A stretch of 64,000 nt of DNA from JALORV01 sp963702595 (lineage in GTDB: Bacteria > Pseudomonadota > Gammaproteobacteria > Burkholderiales > Burkholderiaceae_F), in contig CAVPDC010000010.1 of the NCBI GenBank assembly GCA_963702595.1, positions 124,001 to 188,000 of the forward strand, read 5' to 3'. How positions within the stretch are numbered: position 1 is the stretch's first letter; every line of letters starts with the position of its first letter. The position numbers and the translations under genes were made by a program. The notes below the pieces were generated by a model, which searched no databases, was not told where the DNA came from, and saw nothing but the letters and a program-made list of their open reading frames with translations. Shown in pieces: positions 1-8,450 of the stretch.

Positions 1-1162
1 GTTCGCCGGGGTACCACTTGCCCTGGCCCAGGTGCAGGAACCCCTGCGCCCCGTAACACTCCTTCAAACGCAGCAGCAGGTCCATGGCATAGCGGCGCTT
101 GGTCGGGCCCAGCGCGGCCGTGTTCCACTCGGCTCCATCACGGTCGTCGATCGAGACGAAGGTCGGCTCGCCGCCCTGCGTCAACCGGACGTCCATGGCC
201 TTGAGGTCCAAGTCGACCCGGCGGCCGAGCGCATCGAGCGCCTGCCACTGGTCGTCCGTGTACGGCTTGGTGACGCGCGGCGCTTCGTAGATGCGCGTCA
301 CCTTCATCGTGTGCTCGAACTCGACCTCGCAGTCGTCCACCAGACCACTGATCGGCGCTGCTGTCGTCGGCTCCGGCGTGCAGGCCACGGGTAGATGCCC
401 TTCGCCCGCCATCAGGCCGGACGTCGGATCGAAGCCGACCCACCCCGCCCCCGGAAGAAAGACCTCGCACCAGGCGTGCAGGTCAGTGAAGTCGTGGTCG
501 GTCCCGGATGGGCCGTCCAACGCCTGCACGTCGGGCTTCAACTGGATCAGGTAGCCCGACACGAAGCGCGCCGCCAGCCCGAGATGTCGCAGGATATGCA
601 CCAGCAGCCAGCCGGAGTCGCGGCAGGAACCGGCCGCGAGCTGCAGCGTTTCCTCGGGCGTCTGCACGCCGGGCTCGAGTCGGATCAGGTACCGGACCTC
701 GTGCTGCAGCCGGCGGTTCAGTTCGACGAGGAAGTCGATCGTTCGCTGCTCGCGCGTGTCGACGCTGGCCAGGAAGTCGCGCAGCCGCGGCGTGACCTGC
801 TCGCGCGCGAGGTAGGGCAGCAGGTCATGGCGCAGGCTCGGCTCGTAGACGAATGGGAAGGCCTCCGCGCTCGGCTCGAGGAAGAAGTCGAACGGGTTGT
901 ACACGGCCATTTGCGCCACCAGATCGACCGTCACCCGGAACTCGGTCGTCTTTTCCGGGAAGACCAGGCGCGCGAGGTAGTTCGCAAACGGATCCTGCTG
1001 CCAGTTGATGAAATGCAGCTCGGGCTCGATGCGCAGCGAATAGGACAGGACCGGCGTGCGGCAATGCGGCGCCGGTCGCAGCCGCACGATCTGCGGCGCG
1101 AGGCCGACACGGCGGTCGTAGCGATAGTGCGTGACGTGATTCAGTGCGACGTTGATGGACAC
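1..1162 (-). CDS. Transglutaminase-like protein with DUF2126 region, 3' end cut by window edge
   Basis: Reading leftwards from a GTG at 1162 gives 387 codons that run off the window. Residues 1-110 resemble the bacterial transglutaminase N-terminal domain. A transglutaminase-like core follows with a complete triad: Cys180 (GSCRDSG), His229 (DLHAWCEVF) and Asp245 (GWVGFDPTSG). From about residue 340 the sequence GGEPTFVSIDD matches the start of the DUF2126 region, so the full protein should be much longer (about 1,100 residues in this family). It is the last visible gene of the Anbu operon, 102 bases downstream of Anbu. Substrate and function are unknown; an amidase, peptidase or peptide-ligating role is only inferred from the fold. 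The GTG start has only a weak ribosome site (GGGGCT). Confidence 0.85.
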   Translation of the reverse strand, partial: MSINVALNHVTHYRYDRRVGLAPQIVRLRPAPHCRTPVLSYSLRIEPELHFINWQQDPFANYLARLVFPEKTTEFRVTVDLVAQMAVYNPFDFFLEPSAEAFPFVYEPSLRHDLLPYLAREQVTPRLRDFLASVDTREQRTIDFLVELNRRLQHEVRYLIRLEPGVQTPEETLQLAAGSCRDSGWLLVHILRHLGLAARFVSGYLIQLKPDVQALDGPSGTDHDFTDLHAWCEVFLPGAGWVGFDPTSGLMAGEGHLPVACTPEPTTAAPISGLVDDCEVEFEHTMKVTRIYEAPRVTKPYTDDQWQALDALGRRVDLDLKAMDVRLTQGGEPTFVSIDDRDGAEWNTAALGPTKRRYAMDLLLRLKECYGAQGFLHLGQGKWYPGE

Positions 1163-1264
1163 GGGAGCCCCGTTGAGAGATTCAAGTTGCCGTCTGTCGC
1201 GCCGACGGCGAAAGTGCCCTGCGACGCTCTACATCAGGCGATCTGCCGGCGTGTGTCACGCGTA

Positions 1265-2140
1265 TCAGCGCGGCGCAGCGCGCGGCGCCGCCTGGGCCAC
1301 CAGCTGTATCCCGACACTGGCCACCGCGTCGCCCTCGAGGCTGGGCGGCAGCGGTGCGCGCGGCGGCTGGGTGGACTCGGTCTCGAGTTTCGGCGTCGCG
1401 TTGTCGCGCTGGGAGTCACGCCAGGTGGGATCCGGAATTTCCTGGAACACCTGCTTCAGGCGCGCGCCCCAGGTGTTCCGGATCATCTGCATGTACTGGT
1501 TGTGCTGATCGATCTCAACGAACTTCGTCACACGCAGCGCGCCTTCCTCGTAGACGAGCAGATCGAGCGGCAACCCGACCGAGATGTTGGACCGCAGTGT
1601 CGAGTCCATGGAGATCAGCGCGCACTTGGCAGCTTCCTCGAGCGACGTCGAGGGCGTGACGACGCGGTCGACGATGGGCTTGCCGTACTTGGCCTCGCCG
1701 ATCTGGAAGTAAGGATTTTCCGGCGTGGCTTCGATGAAATTGCCGGCGGAATAGACATGGAACAGCCGCATCCGCTCGCCCCGGATCTGACCGCCGAAGA
1801 TGAAGCTGCAGTTGAACTCGATGCCGGACTCCTTCAGGGCCTGGCCGTCGCGCCGCTGCACCTCGCGCACGGCCTCTCCGACCACGCGCACGGCCTCGAA
1901 CAGCGTCTTCGCATTCCAGACACTGTCGACGTGCGGACCGACGTTCTCGCAGACGATCTGCCGCACTGCCTGGGTGACTGCGAGGTTGCCCGCGCTCAGC
2001 AGCACCATGAGACGCTCACCCAGATGCTCGAAGACGGTCATCTTGCGGAAGGTCGAAATGTGATCCACGCCCGCGTTGGTGCGCGAGTCCGACAGGAACA
2101 CCAGCCCGTGGTCGAGCTGCATGCCGACGCAGTACGTCAT
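1265..2140 (-). CDS. anbu: Anbu, proteasome/HslV-like peptidase
   Basis: The 291-residue product starts MTYCVG, giving Thr at position 2 as the predicted N-terminal nucleophile after Met removal. SDSRTNAG and FRKM follow, as in the proteasome-type (COG3484) Anbu family. Anbu is a bacterial homologue of HslV and the proteasome beta subunit that forms open helical or ring assemblies; its substrate is not known. Here the conserved core ends near residue 240 and is followed by an atypical Pro/Ala-rich tail of about 50 residues. The gene sits between two transglutaminase-like genes, 12 bases downstream of the nearer one, in an operon with alpha-E and ATP-grasp proteins. This neighbourhood is the known hallmark of Anbu and supports the call. 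Confidence 0.93.
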   Translation of the reverse strand: MTYCVGMQLDHGLVFLSDSRTNAGVDHISTFRKMTVFEHLGERLMVLLSAGNLAVTQAVRQIVCENVGPHVDSVWNAKTLFEAVRVVGEAVREVQRRDGQALKESGIEFNCSFIFGGQIRGERMRLFHVYSAGNFIEATPENPYFQIGEAKYGKPIVDRVVTPSTSLEEAAKCALISMDSTLRSNISVGLPLDLLVYEEGALRVTKFVEIDQHNQYMQMIRNTWGARLKQVFQEIPDPTWRDSQRDNATPKLETESTQPPRAPLPPSLEGDAVASVGIQLVAQAAPRAAPR

Positions 2141-2152
2141 GCGACTACCTCT

Positions 2153-2977
2153 TCATCGATGTGCTACGTCGCGGCGCACGGCGGGGACATCCTCGCCCTG
2201 CATCACGACCGTGACTTCCATCTCTTCGGCCCCGCCTCCGACGCGAACGCCGCGCACCGGGCACGCCGTGTCGTAGTCACGCCCGATCGCCAGCCGGACC
2301 AGTGCGTCGGAAGCAAAGCATCCGTGCGTGATGTCGATCGAAACCCAGCCCTCGTCCACCCAGACGTCGGCCCACGCATGGCTGGCCATGTCAGGGCCCA
2401 GCCCCTGGCGATAGTAGTAGCCGGAGACGTAGCGCGCCGGGATGCCCGCGGCGCGACAACCGGCGATGAAAACGTGCCCATGGTCCTGGCAAACGCCCCG
2501 CCCGAGGGCCAGGGCTTCGGCCGCGGTCGTCTGCACGTGCGTCGCTCCGGGTCGATAGACCACGGTCGCCGCGACCGCTTGCGCAAACTCGATCAGACCG
2601 GCCGCGGAGTGCTGCCGCAGCCGTGTGCCCGCGAAGTCCAGCAAGCGCTGATCGGTCTCGGTGAGTGGCGTCGTCGCCAGAAAGACCGCCGGCGGCAGGC
2701 TGTCGCGTTCCTCGAGCCTGCCATCGCGCAGCGCGTCGACCTCGAGTTCACCGCAGGCCTCGATGCGGAGGCTGCCATGCGACTGATTCAATGTGTGCAT
2801 ATGGGTCAGGTTGCGGTAGGCATCGCTCGCCACGCTGAGCGATCCCGGCGCGCGTACCGTCCACTTGGCAACCCGCTGGTGCGCGTCACTCCGCGGCGAC
2901 AAACGCAGCAGCTGCTGCGTCGATACCGCCGTGCGCGCGTAGCGGTAATTTGTCCGGTGCTCAATTCGATACCGCAT
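2153..2977 (-). CDS. Transglutaminase-like cysteine peptidase family protein
   Basis: This 274-residue protein has an N-terminal beta domain (RYRIEHRTNYRY start) and a C-terminal transglutaminase-like core. The predicted triad is Cys163 (GRGVCQDHGHVF), His200 (SHAWADVWV) and Asp215 (GWVSIDITHG). No signal peptide is visible, so a cytoplasmic location is expected. It lies 27 bases downstream of the alpha-E gene and 12 bases upstream of Anbu, in the order seen in described Anbu operons. It may cleave or form amide bonds in concert with the ATP-grasp protein, but no substrate can be read from the sequence. It is a shorter relative of the truncated transglutaminase gene at 1-1162. Confidence 0.9.
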   Translation of the reverse strand: MRYRIEHRTNYRYARTAVSTQQLLRLSPRSDAHQRVAKWTVRAPGSLSVASDAYRNLTHMHTLNQSHGSLRIEACGELEVDALRDGRLEERDSLPPAVFLATTPLTETDQRLLDFAGTRLRQHSAAGLIEFAQAVAATVVYRPGATHVQTTAAEALALGRGVCQDHGHVFIAGCRAAGIPARYVSGYYYRQGLGPDMASHAWADVWVDEGWVSIDITHGCFASDALVRLAIGRDYDTACPVRGVRVGGGAEEMEVTVVMQGEDVPAVRRDVAHR

Positions 2978-3004
2978 GGATCACTCCCGACGACGGCCGC
3001 AGCC

Positions 3005-3982
3005 TCAGTGCGCCACCGGTGGCACGAGAAAGTCCTGGCTGATGCGACCACCCAGATCGTTGATGCGCTCGAGGAACGAAATCAGGAACACATGCATGCC
3101 GCGCGCCAGGATGTCCTCGATGACGCCGTAGCGCAGCTCCGCGCGCAGCAGCCCGGCACGCCGCTCGGTCTCGCCCGACTGGCTATTGCGGACCATCTCG
3201 AGGTTGAGACAGACCTCGTTCAGGCACGACAGCAGCGAGCGCGGCATGTCGCCTCGCAGGATCAGCAGCGCCGCCACGCGCGACGGCGTGATCACATCCC
3301 GATAGACCTTGCGGTAGATCTCGAAGGCCGACACCGACCGCAGCACGGCGGCCCAGTGGTAAAAGTCGAGGTGATGCTCGCCCATATCCTCGCCGCGCGC
3401 ATCAGCGAACAGGGTGCCTGACTGGGCCGCTCCGTGGTACTTCACGTCCAGCAGGCGTGCCGTGTTGTCGGCGCGCTCGAGGAACGTGCCGAGCCGGATG
3501 AAGTAGAACGCCTCGTCCTTGAGCATCGTTCCGATCGTCACGCCGCGCGACAAATGCGAGCGGAACTTCACCCATTCGAAGAATTGCCGCGGGTCGCGCT
3601 CGAGCGGACGCTCGAGCAGCAGCTTCTGCAGGCCAAGCCAGGTATCGTTGTGCGTTTCCCAGACCTCGGTGGTAAGCGAGCCCCGCACCGCCCGCGCGTT
3701 CTCGCGCGCCGCCTGCAGGCAGCAGTAGATTGAGGAATCGTTATCCGGGTCGCGCACCATGAAGTCGATCACTTCGCGCGGGGACAGCAGCGGATACTTG
3801 GCGTCGAAGGCCGGCATCAGCTCGGAGATGCTGAGCATGGAGCGCCAGCCGCGTTCGGCTTCCTGCGCCGACTGCGGCAGCAGGCTCGTCGCCAGATTGA
3901 CATCGAGCATGCGAGCGGTGTTTTCGGCCCGCTCGATGTAGCGGGCCATCCAGAACAGGTGGTCGGCGGTCCGGCTAAGCAC
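3005..3982 (-). CDS. Alpha-E domain protein (DUF403)
   Basis: The start is set at a GTG (3982) because the family begins with (M/V)LSRTADHLFWMARY, and a GGAG lies 9 bases upstream. An upstream ATG at 4102 would add 40 unrelated residues read against the GGDEF gene. The 325-residue product is all-helical with repeated ERAENTAR/ERADNTARLLDV motifs, typical of the alpha-E family found with ATP-grasp and transglutaminase proteins. No enzymatic residues are known for this family; it is thought to be a partner protein. The start overlaps the end of the GGDEF gene by 8 bases (GTGCTTAG), which suggests translational coupling. Confidence 0.9.
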   Translation of the reverse strand: MLSRTADHLFWMARYIERAENTARMLDVNLATSLLPQSAQEAERGWRSMLSISELMPAFDAKYPLLSPREVIDFMVRDPDNDSSIYCCLQAARENARAVRGSLTTEVWETHNDTWLGLQKLLLERPLERDPRQFFEWVKFRSHLSRGVTIGTMLKDEAFYFIRLGTFLERADNTARLLDVKYHGAAQSGTLFADARGEDMGEHHLDFYHWAAVLRSVSAFEIYRKVYRDVITPSRVAALLILRGDMPRSLLSCLNEVCLNLEMVRNSQSGETERRAGLLRAELRYGVIEDILARGMHVFLISFLERINDLGGRISQDFLVPPVAH

Positions 3983-5672
3983 GATCACTGCTCCACACGT
4001 GGATCCGGTCGCGGCCGGCATCCTTGGCGCCATAAAGCGCTTCGTCGGCGCGGCGCACCAGTTCGCTCGAGTCGTTGAAGTCCGCCGATTCGCAGAGCCC
4101 AACGCTGAGCGTCACCGCCATGCCCTCGCCCAGCTGGCCCCACGGCATGGCGCGCACGGCCTGCACGATGCGCTCGACCACCTTGCGCGCCGCCCCGCCT
4201 TCGCTGTCGGCCAGCAGCAGCGCGAACTCGTCGCCGCCCAGCCGGGAAGCAAAATCGATGTCGCGCAGGCTCGCCTTGATCACGTTGCCGAGCTGCCGCA
4301 GCACCACGTCGCCGGTCACGTGCGAATAGGTGTCGTTGATCTGCTTGAACCCGTCGATGTCGGCCACGACAAGGCCGAAACGCAGCTGCCCTGCGCGTGC
4401 TCGGGTGCACCAGTTTTCCAGCTCCTTGGTGAACGCACGCCGGTTCGCCAGCCCCGTCAATTCGTCCTCGAGCGCCAGGCGCTCGAGCCGCGAACGCGAC
4501 TTCTCGAGATCCTGCGCACGGGCATGCAGCGCGGCCGTCTGCGTGCGCAACTTCACCAGCTCCGCGCGAGCTTCATGCAGTCGCGCACGCTGGGTCGACA
4601 GCTTGCCGTCGAGCCGAGTCTTCACCTCGACAAAGCGCTTGTGATGCGAAAGCGCCCGCTGGTAGTCCCCTCGTGCCTCGTACAGGGCCGACAGGCGCTC
4701 ATGCATGTCGGCCGGCCGCCGCAGATCGCCCAGTTCCTCAGCCTGCAGGAACGCCGGTCGCAGCAGCGACAGGCCCTCGGTTTCGCGCCCGGCCGCGACC
4801 AGGTGATAGCCCTGTTCCATGCGCGCCTGCACTTCGCGCAGCCGGAAGCCACCGCGCGCCGCTTCGACTGCGGCCTCCTCGAGGTCCGCAAGTCCTTCAT
4901 TGAACTGCCCGAGCCAGCAGCGTGCGGCGCCGCGCTGCGTGCGCGCTGCGATCGTCGTGGATCGATCGGTCGTGCCCGACAACAGCTCGAGCGCGACGTC
5001 GAAGTGCTCCTCACCTTCCGACATGCGCCTCGACACCGTTGCCGCGTCGCCGGCCAGCGCCGCCTTCAGCCCTTCGTTGACATCGACGAGGCCGAACTGC
5101 AGCACGACCATCGCCTCGTCGGCCGCCGTGCCGGACGGCAGTTCGAGGGCCGAGCGCAGACACTCGCGCGCGGCGGCGAAGTCGCCGAGCACGGTGTGCA
5201 GGCCCGAGGTCTGTACCAACGCCTTCCGGACCGCGGCGTGATCACGATGCTGGCGCGCCAGGCGTTCCGCCTGGGCAAACCCGTCGAGCGCCTCGGGATA
5301 CTCGCCGAGTTCGGTGCAGGCCGCGGCCAGCTGCATGATGACCTGACACTGCGCCGCGGCGTCGTTCTGTGCGCGGTAGATGTGCTCGGCGTGCGAGAGC
5401 TGCCGGATCGCCCCCGACCAGTCTCCCGTCTGCGTGAGCGCTGCACCCGCGACGTAGTGCGCGCGCGCGATCAGTGTTTCGGCGCCCCGCGCCCGCGCCA
5501 CGCTCTGGGCCCGCAGCGCGAACATCACGGCGTCGTGCGGATCCGTGCTGAGCAGGCGCTCGGCTCGATCGATCAGAGCGTACGGGTCGATCTGATCAGT
5601 CACGCGGCGAGCGATCGGCTCCTCGCCGTTGCCTGGCTCGCTGCCTGACGTCGGGTCCGGTGTCCGCTTCAT
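3975..5672 (-). CDS. TPR-GGDEF diguanylate cyclase embedded in the Anbu operon
   Basis: A 565-residue protein. Residues about 40-350 are TPR-like helical repeats, and about 360-400 form a coiled coil rich in Arg, Glu and Leu. The C-terminal GGDEF domain starts near 405 (DELTGLANRRAF). The signature is the canonical GGDEF at 479-483, with an inhibitory-site motif RDID at 470-473, five residues upstream, so an active, product-inhibited cyclic-di-GMP synthase is expected. No membrane segment or signal peptide is visible. The gene overlaps its upstream neighbour (ATP-grasp) by four bases (ATGA) and its downstream neighbour (alpha-E) by eight. It is therefore part of the operon although it is not a usual Anbu-operon member. 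Confidence 0.93.
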   Translation of the reverse strand: MKRTPDPTSGSEPGNGEEPIARRVTDQIDPYALIDRAERLLSTDPHDAVMFALRAQSVARARGAETLIARAHYVAGAALTQTGDWSGAIRQLSHAEHIYRAQNDAAAQCQVIMQLAAACTELGEYPEALDGFAQAERLARQHRDHAAVRKALVQTSGLHTVLGDFAAARECLRSALELPSGTAADEAMVVLQFGLVDVNEGLKAALAGDAATVSRRMSEGEEHFDVALELLSGTTDRSTTIAARTQRGAARCWLGQFNEGLADLEEAAVEAARGGFRLREVQARMEQGYHLVAAGRETEGLSLLRPAFLQAEELGDLRRPADMHERLSALYEARGDYQRALSHHKRFVEVKTRLDGKLSTQRARLHEARAELVKLRTQTAALHARAQDLEKSRSRLERLALEDELTGLANRRAFTKELENWCTRARAGQLRFGLVVADIDGFKQINDTYSHVTGDVVLRQLGNVIKASLRDIDFASRLGGDEFALLLADSEGGAARKVVERIVQAVRAMPWGQLGEGMAVTLSVGLCESADFNDSSELVRRADEALYGAKDAGRDRIHVWSSDRA

Positions 5673-7093
5673 CTTTCGAGCACCCAGGTGTCCTTCGTCC
5701 CGCCGCCCTGGGACGAATTCACTACGAGCGAACCTTCGCGCAGGGCGACGCGGCAGAGACCGCCGGGCACCATCGTCACGTGCTTGCCGGAGAGCACGAA
5801 GGGCCGCAGGTCGATGTGGCGCGGCGCGATCCCTCGCTCGACGTAGGTCGGACAGGTCGAGAGCGCAAGCGTCGGCTGCGCGATGTAGTTGGTGGGGTTG
5901 GCGCGAACCTGGTCAGCGAAGGCATCGATCTCGCGCCGGCTGGCGGCCGGACCGACCAGCATGCCGTAGCCCCCTGCCCCATGGACTTCCTTCACGACGA
6001 GCTCGGACAGATGCGCCAGCACGTAGGCGAGATCCTCAGCCTGACGGCAACGGTACGTGGGGACATTGCTAAGGATGGGCTTCTCGCCGAGGTAGAAGTC
6101 GATCATGTCCGGCACATAAGGGTAGATCGACTTGTCGTCGGCGATGCCGGTGCCGACCGCATTGGCCAGCGTGACCCGGCCGGCGCGATAGACCGAGAGC
6201 AGTCCTGGCACACCGAGCTGCGAATCGGGCCGGAATGCCAGCGGGTCGATGAAATCGTCGTCGATGCGGCGATAGATCACGTCGACCCGCTTCGGACCGC
6301 GGGTTGTTCTCATGTAGACATTGCTTTCCTGCACGAACAGGTCCTGGCCCTCCACCAGTTCGATTCCCATCTGTTGCGACAGGAACGCATGCTCGAAGTA
6401 CGCCGAGTTGTGCATGCCAGGCGTCAGCAACACGACCACGGGGTCGTCGACGCCGTTCGGCGCGACCGAGCGCAGATTCTCCAGCAGCAGGTCGGGATAG
6501 TGCTCGACCGGGGCGATGCGATTGCGTCCGAATAAATCCGGAAACAGCCGCATCATCATCTTGCGGTTTTCCAGCATGTACGAAACACCGCTCGGGACCC
6601 GGAGGTTGTCCTCCAGCACGTAGTACTCGCCAGCGCCTGCCCGGACGACATCAATGCCAGCGATGTGCGCGTAGATGTTGCTCGCGACGTAGACCCCGTG
6701 CATTTCCGGCCGGTATTGCGAGTTGCGGAAGATCTCGTCGGCCGGGATGCGTCCCGCCTTCACGATCTGCTGCTCGTGATAAACGTCGTGGATATAGAGG
6801 TTGAGCGCCCGCACGCGCTGACGCAGGCCGGCCTCGAGTTGGCGCCACTCCGCGGCAGGGATGACGCGCGGGACGACGTCGAACGGAATCAGGCGCTCGG
6901 TGCCGCTGCCCTCTTCGTCCTTTTCACCGTAGACAGCGAAGGTGATGCCGACGCGACGGAAGACCAGGTCGGCTTCCGCGCGCTTGTTGCGCATCGAATC
7001 CTGACTCTGCTCTTCCAGCCAGCGCTCGAATTCGCGGTAGTGCTCGCGCACGCTGCCATCGGCGCAGTACATCTCGTCGTACGGCTTGCTCAT
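5669..7093 (-). CDS. Circularly permuted ATP-grasp protein (DUF404/DUF407 type)
   Basis: The 474-residue product begins MSKPYDEMYCADGSVREHY, diagnostic of the circularly permuted ATP-grasp family associated with alpha-E and transglutaminase proteins. Further family motifs are HDVYHEQQI, the EDNLRVPSGVSYMLENR block around residue 180, the LLTPGMHNSAYFEH block, VKEVHGAGGYGMLVGP (nucleotide-binding loop) and the C-terminal RHIDLRPFVL and VNSSQGGGTKDTWVL. ATP-grasp enzymes ligate a carboxylate to an amine; by analogy this one may form a peptide or amide bond, but the substrate is unknown. It is the first gene of the operon. The promoter should lie in the 89 bases between it and the comEC remnant, where no clear -35/-10 pair was found. 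Confidence 0.92.
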   Translation of the reverse strand: MSKPYDEMYCADGSVREHYREFERWLEEQSQDSMRNKRAEADLVFRRVGITFAVYGEKDEEGSGTERLIPFDVVPRVIPAAEWRQLEAGLRQRVRALNLYIHDVYHEQQIVKAGRIPADEIFRNSQYRPEMHGVYVASNIYAHIAGIDVVRAGAGEYYVLEDNLRVPSGVSYMLENRKMMMRLFPDLFGRNRIAPVEHYPDLLLENLRSVAPNGVDDPVVVLLTPGMHNSAYFEHAFLSQQMGIELVEGQDLFVQESNVYMRTTRGPKRVDVIYRRIDDDFIDPLAFRPDSQLGVPGLLSVYRAGRVTLANAVGTGIADDKSIYPYVPDMIDFYLGEKPILSNVPTYRCRQAEDLAYVLAHLSELVVKEVHGAGGYGMLVGPAASRREIDAFADQVRANPTNYIAQPTLALSTCPTYVERGIAPRHIDLRPFVLSGKHVTMVPGGLCRVALREGSLVVNSSQGGGTKDTWVLER

Positions 7094-7182
7094 CCCGCGG
7101 CCTGTGATTTCCTGGTGGTGGTCCCGGCGCCCTCCGACGAGGAGCCAATCCAGTCTAGCAAGATGTACACCAGTCCAGACTT

Positions 7183-8447
7183 CTACGGCATCCCGGATAG
7201 CGGCTCACGCGGCGCCTCGTCGGACCCGTCCTCGTCCAGGGTGTCGGTGGGCGGGCGCTCCTGCCCCGCGACGGGGCGGTTGTGCCAGTAACGCACCGCC
7301 GTGGCGCGCGCCGCGGTGTGCTCGACGCTCCCATCGGCCGCCATGCGCCACTGCAGCGCACCGCCGTAGTCGGTGCGGGCCAGGGCCAGGCCCCGGGTGG
7401 CATAGCGATCGACAACCACGGGATCCGGGTGCCCGTAGCGGTTGCGGTAACCGGCTTGGGCGAAGACGATGGACGGCGCTACGGCATCGAGCAGCGCAGG
7501 ACTGGACGATAAACGACGGCCGTGATGCGGCGCCATCAGCAACTGTGCCGGCAGCGCCGGCGTGCGGGCGGCGAGTGCCGCCTCGCGGTCGGCCGGGATA
7601 TCGCCAGTCAACAGCACGGCAACGGATCCCGCCTGCACGCGCACGACACAACTCATCGAATTCGTCGACACCCTCCGCTCATAGTCCGTCGCCGGGGGAT
7701 GGAGGACCTGCAGCGCCATTGTTCCTGACTCGCGGGTGTCGCCGGCTTCGCAGCGCTCGACTTCTTCCCGTCCCCCGAGCGCCGCGTGACGCGGCGGAAT
7801 CGAGCTCAGCACCTGCCGGACGTCGATGCCGCGCAGGACCGCGGCGGCTCCCCCGGAATGATCCTGGTCCAGGTGCGAGATGATCATGCCGTCGAGCCCC
7901 TCGATGCCGCGCCGACGCAGGTACGGCAGGACAACGCGCTCGCCCGCGTCGGCGTCGGTCGAGTAGCGCGGCCCGGCGTCGTACAGCCACGCGCGATCGC
8001 GCGTCTCGAGGACGATCGCCGAGCCCTGCCCGACGTCGAGCGCCGTGACCCACAATTCGCCCTCGGCAGGGCGCTCGCCGGGCCACACCAGCAGCGGCAG
8101 CAACGCAACGGCCCCGAGGATTCGAAGCGCACCTCGCGGTCGAGGCGGACCGGCAGGCTCGCGACGACGCCGGTCACCGCGACATCGCGGCCTTCGTGCG
8201 CGAACGGCAGCGTGTCGGCCATGCGGAGCTGTGCCCGCATCCCGGCGTAGGAAAATCCGGTCAGCAACGCGCCAGCACAAGCGAGCAACCACAACGATCT
8301 CGGCGGGAGCCGCATATCACGCAGCGCGACCGCGATCACAACAGTTCCCGTCAGCCCGACCAGCAACAGAGGACCTGGGCCGAGAAGCTCGGCCTGCCAC
8401 TGAAGGACGCAGACCCCGACCACGAAGGCCGCGAGTAGGCCCGGCAC
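7183..8447 (-). pseudogene. comEC: comEC remnant: N-terminal domain joined out of frame to the C-terminal beta-lactamase-like domain
   Basis: Reading from a GTG at 8447, the first ~105 residues match the N-terminal DUF4131 part of ComEC (VPGLLAAF, RDVAVTGVVASLPVRL). At about 8120-8140 this frame ends its homology. The next reading frame continues with RGALRILGAVALLPLL, then the metallo-beta-lactamase-like domain (VTALDVGQGSAIV, SHLDQDHSGG, LLTGDIPADREA, LMAPHHG). The multi-pass competence membrane domain, normally some 400 residues, is absent and the two parts are in different frames. ComEC transports transforming DNA across the inner membrane, so transport function should be lost. The soluble C-terminal part could still be made from an internal start. 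A deletion in the genome or an assembly join are both possible. Confidence 0.85.
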
Positions 8448-8450
8448 GGG

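Noticed and set aside
395..3421. 1,008-codon plus-strand open frame across the Anbu operon
   Set aside because: It is antisense to four well-supported genes; its product is rich in Arg, His and Gln without any domain. High GC removes stops in such frames.
3999..5648. 549-codon plus-strand open frame opposite the GGDEF gene
   Set aside because: Pure complement of a gene with clear TPR and GGDEF motifs.
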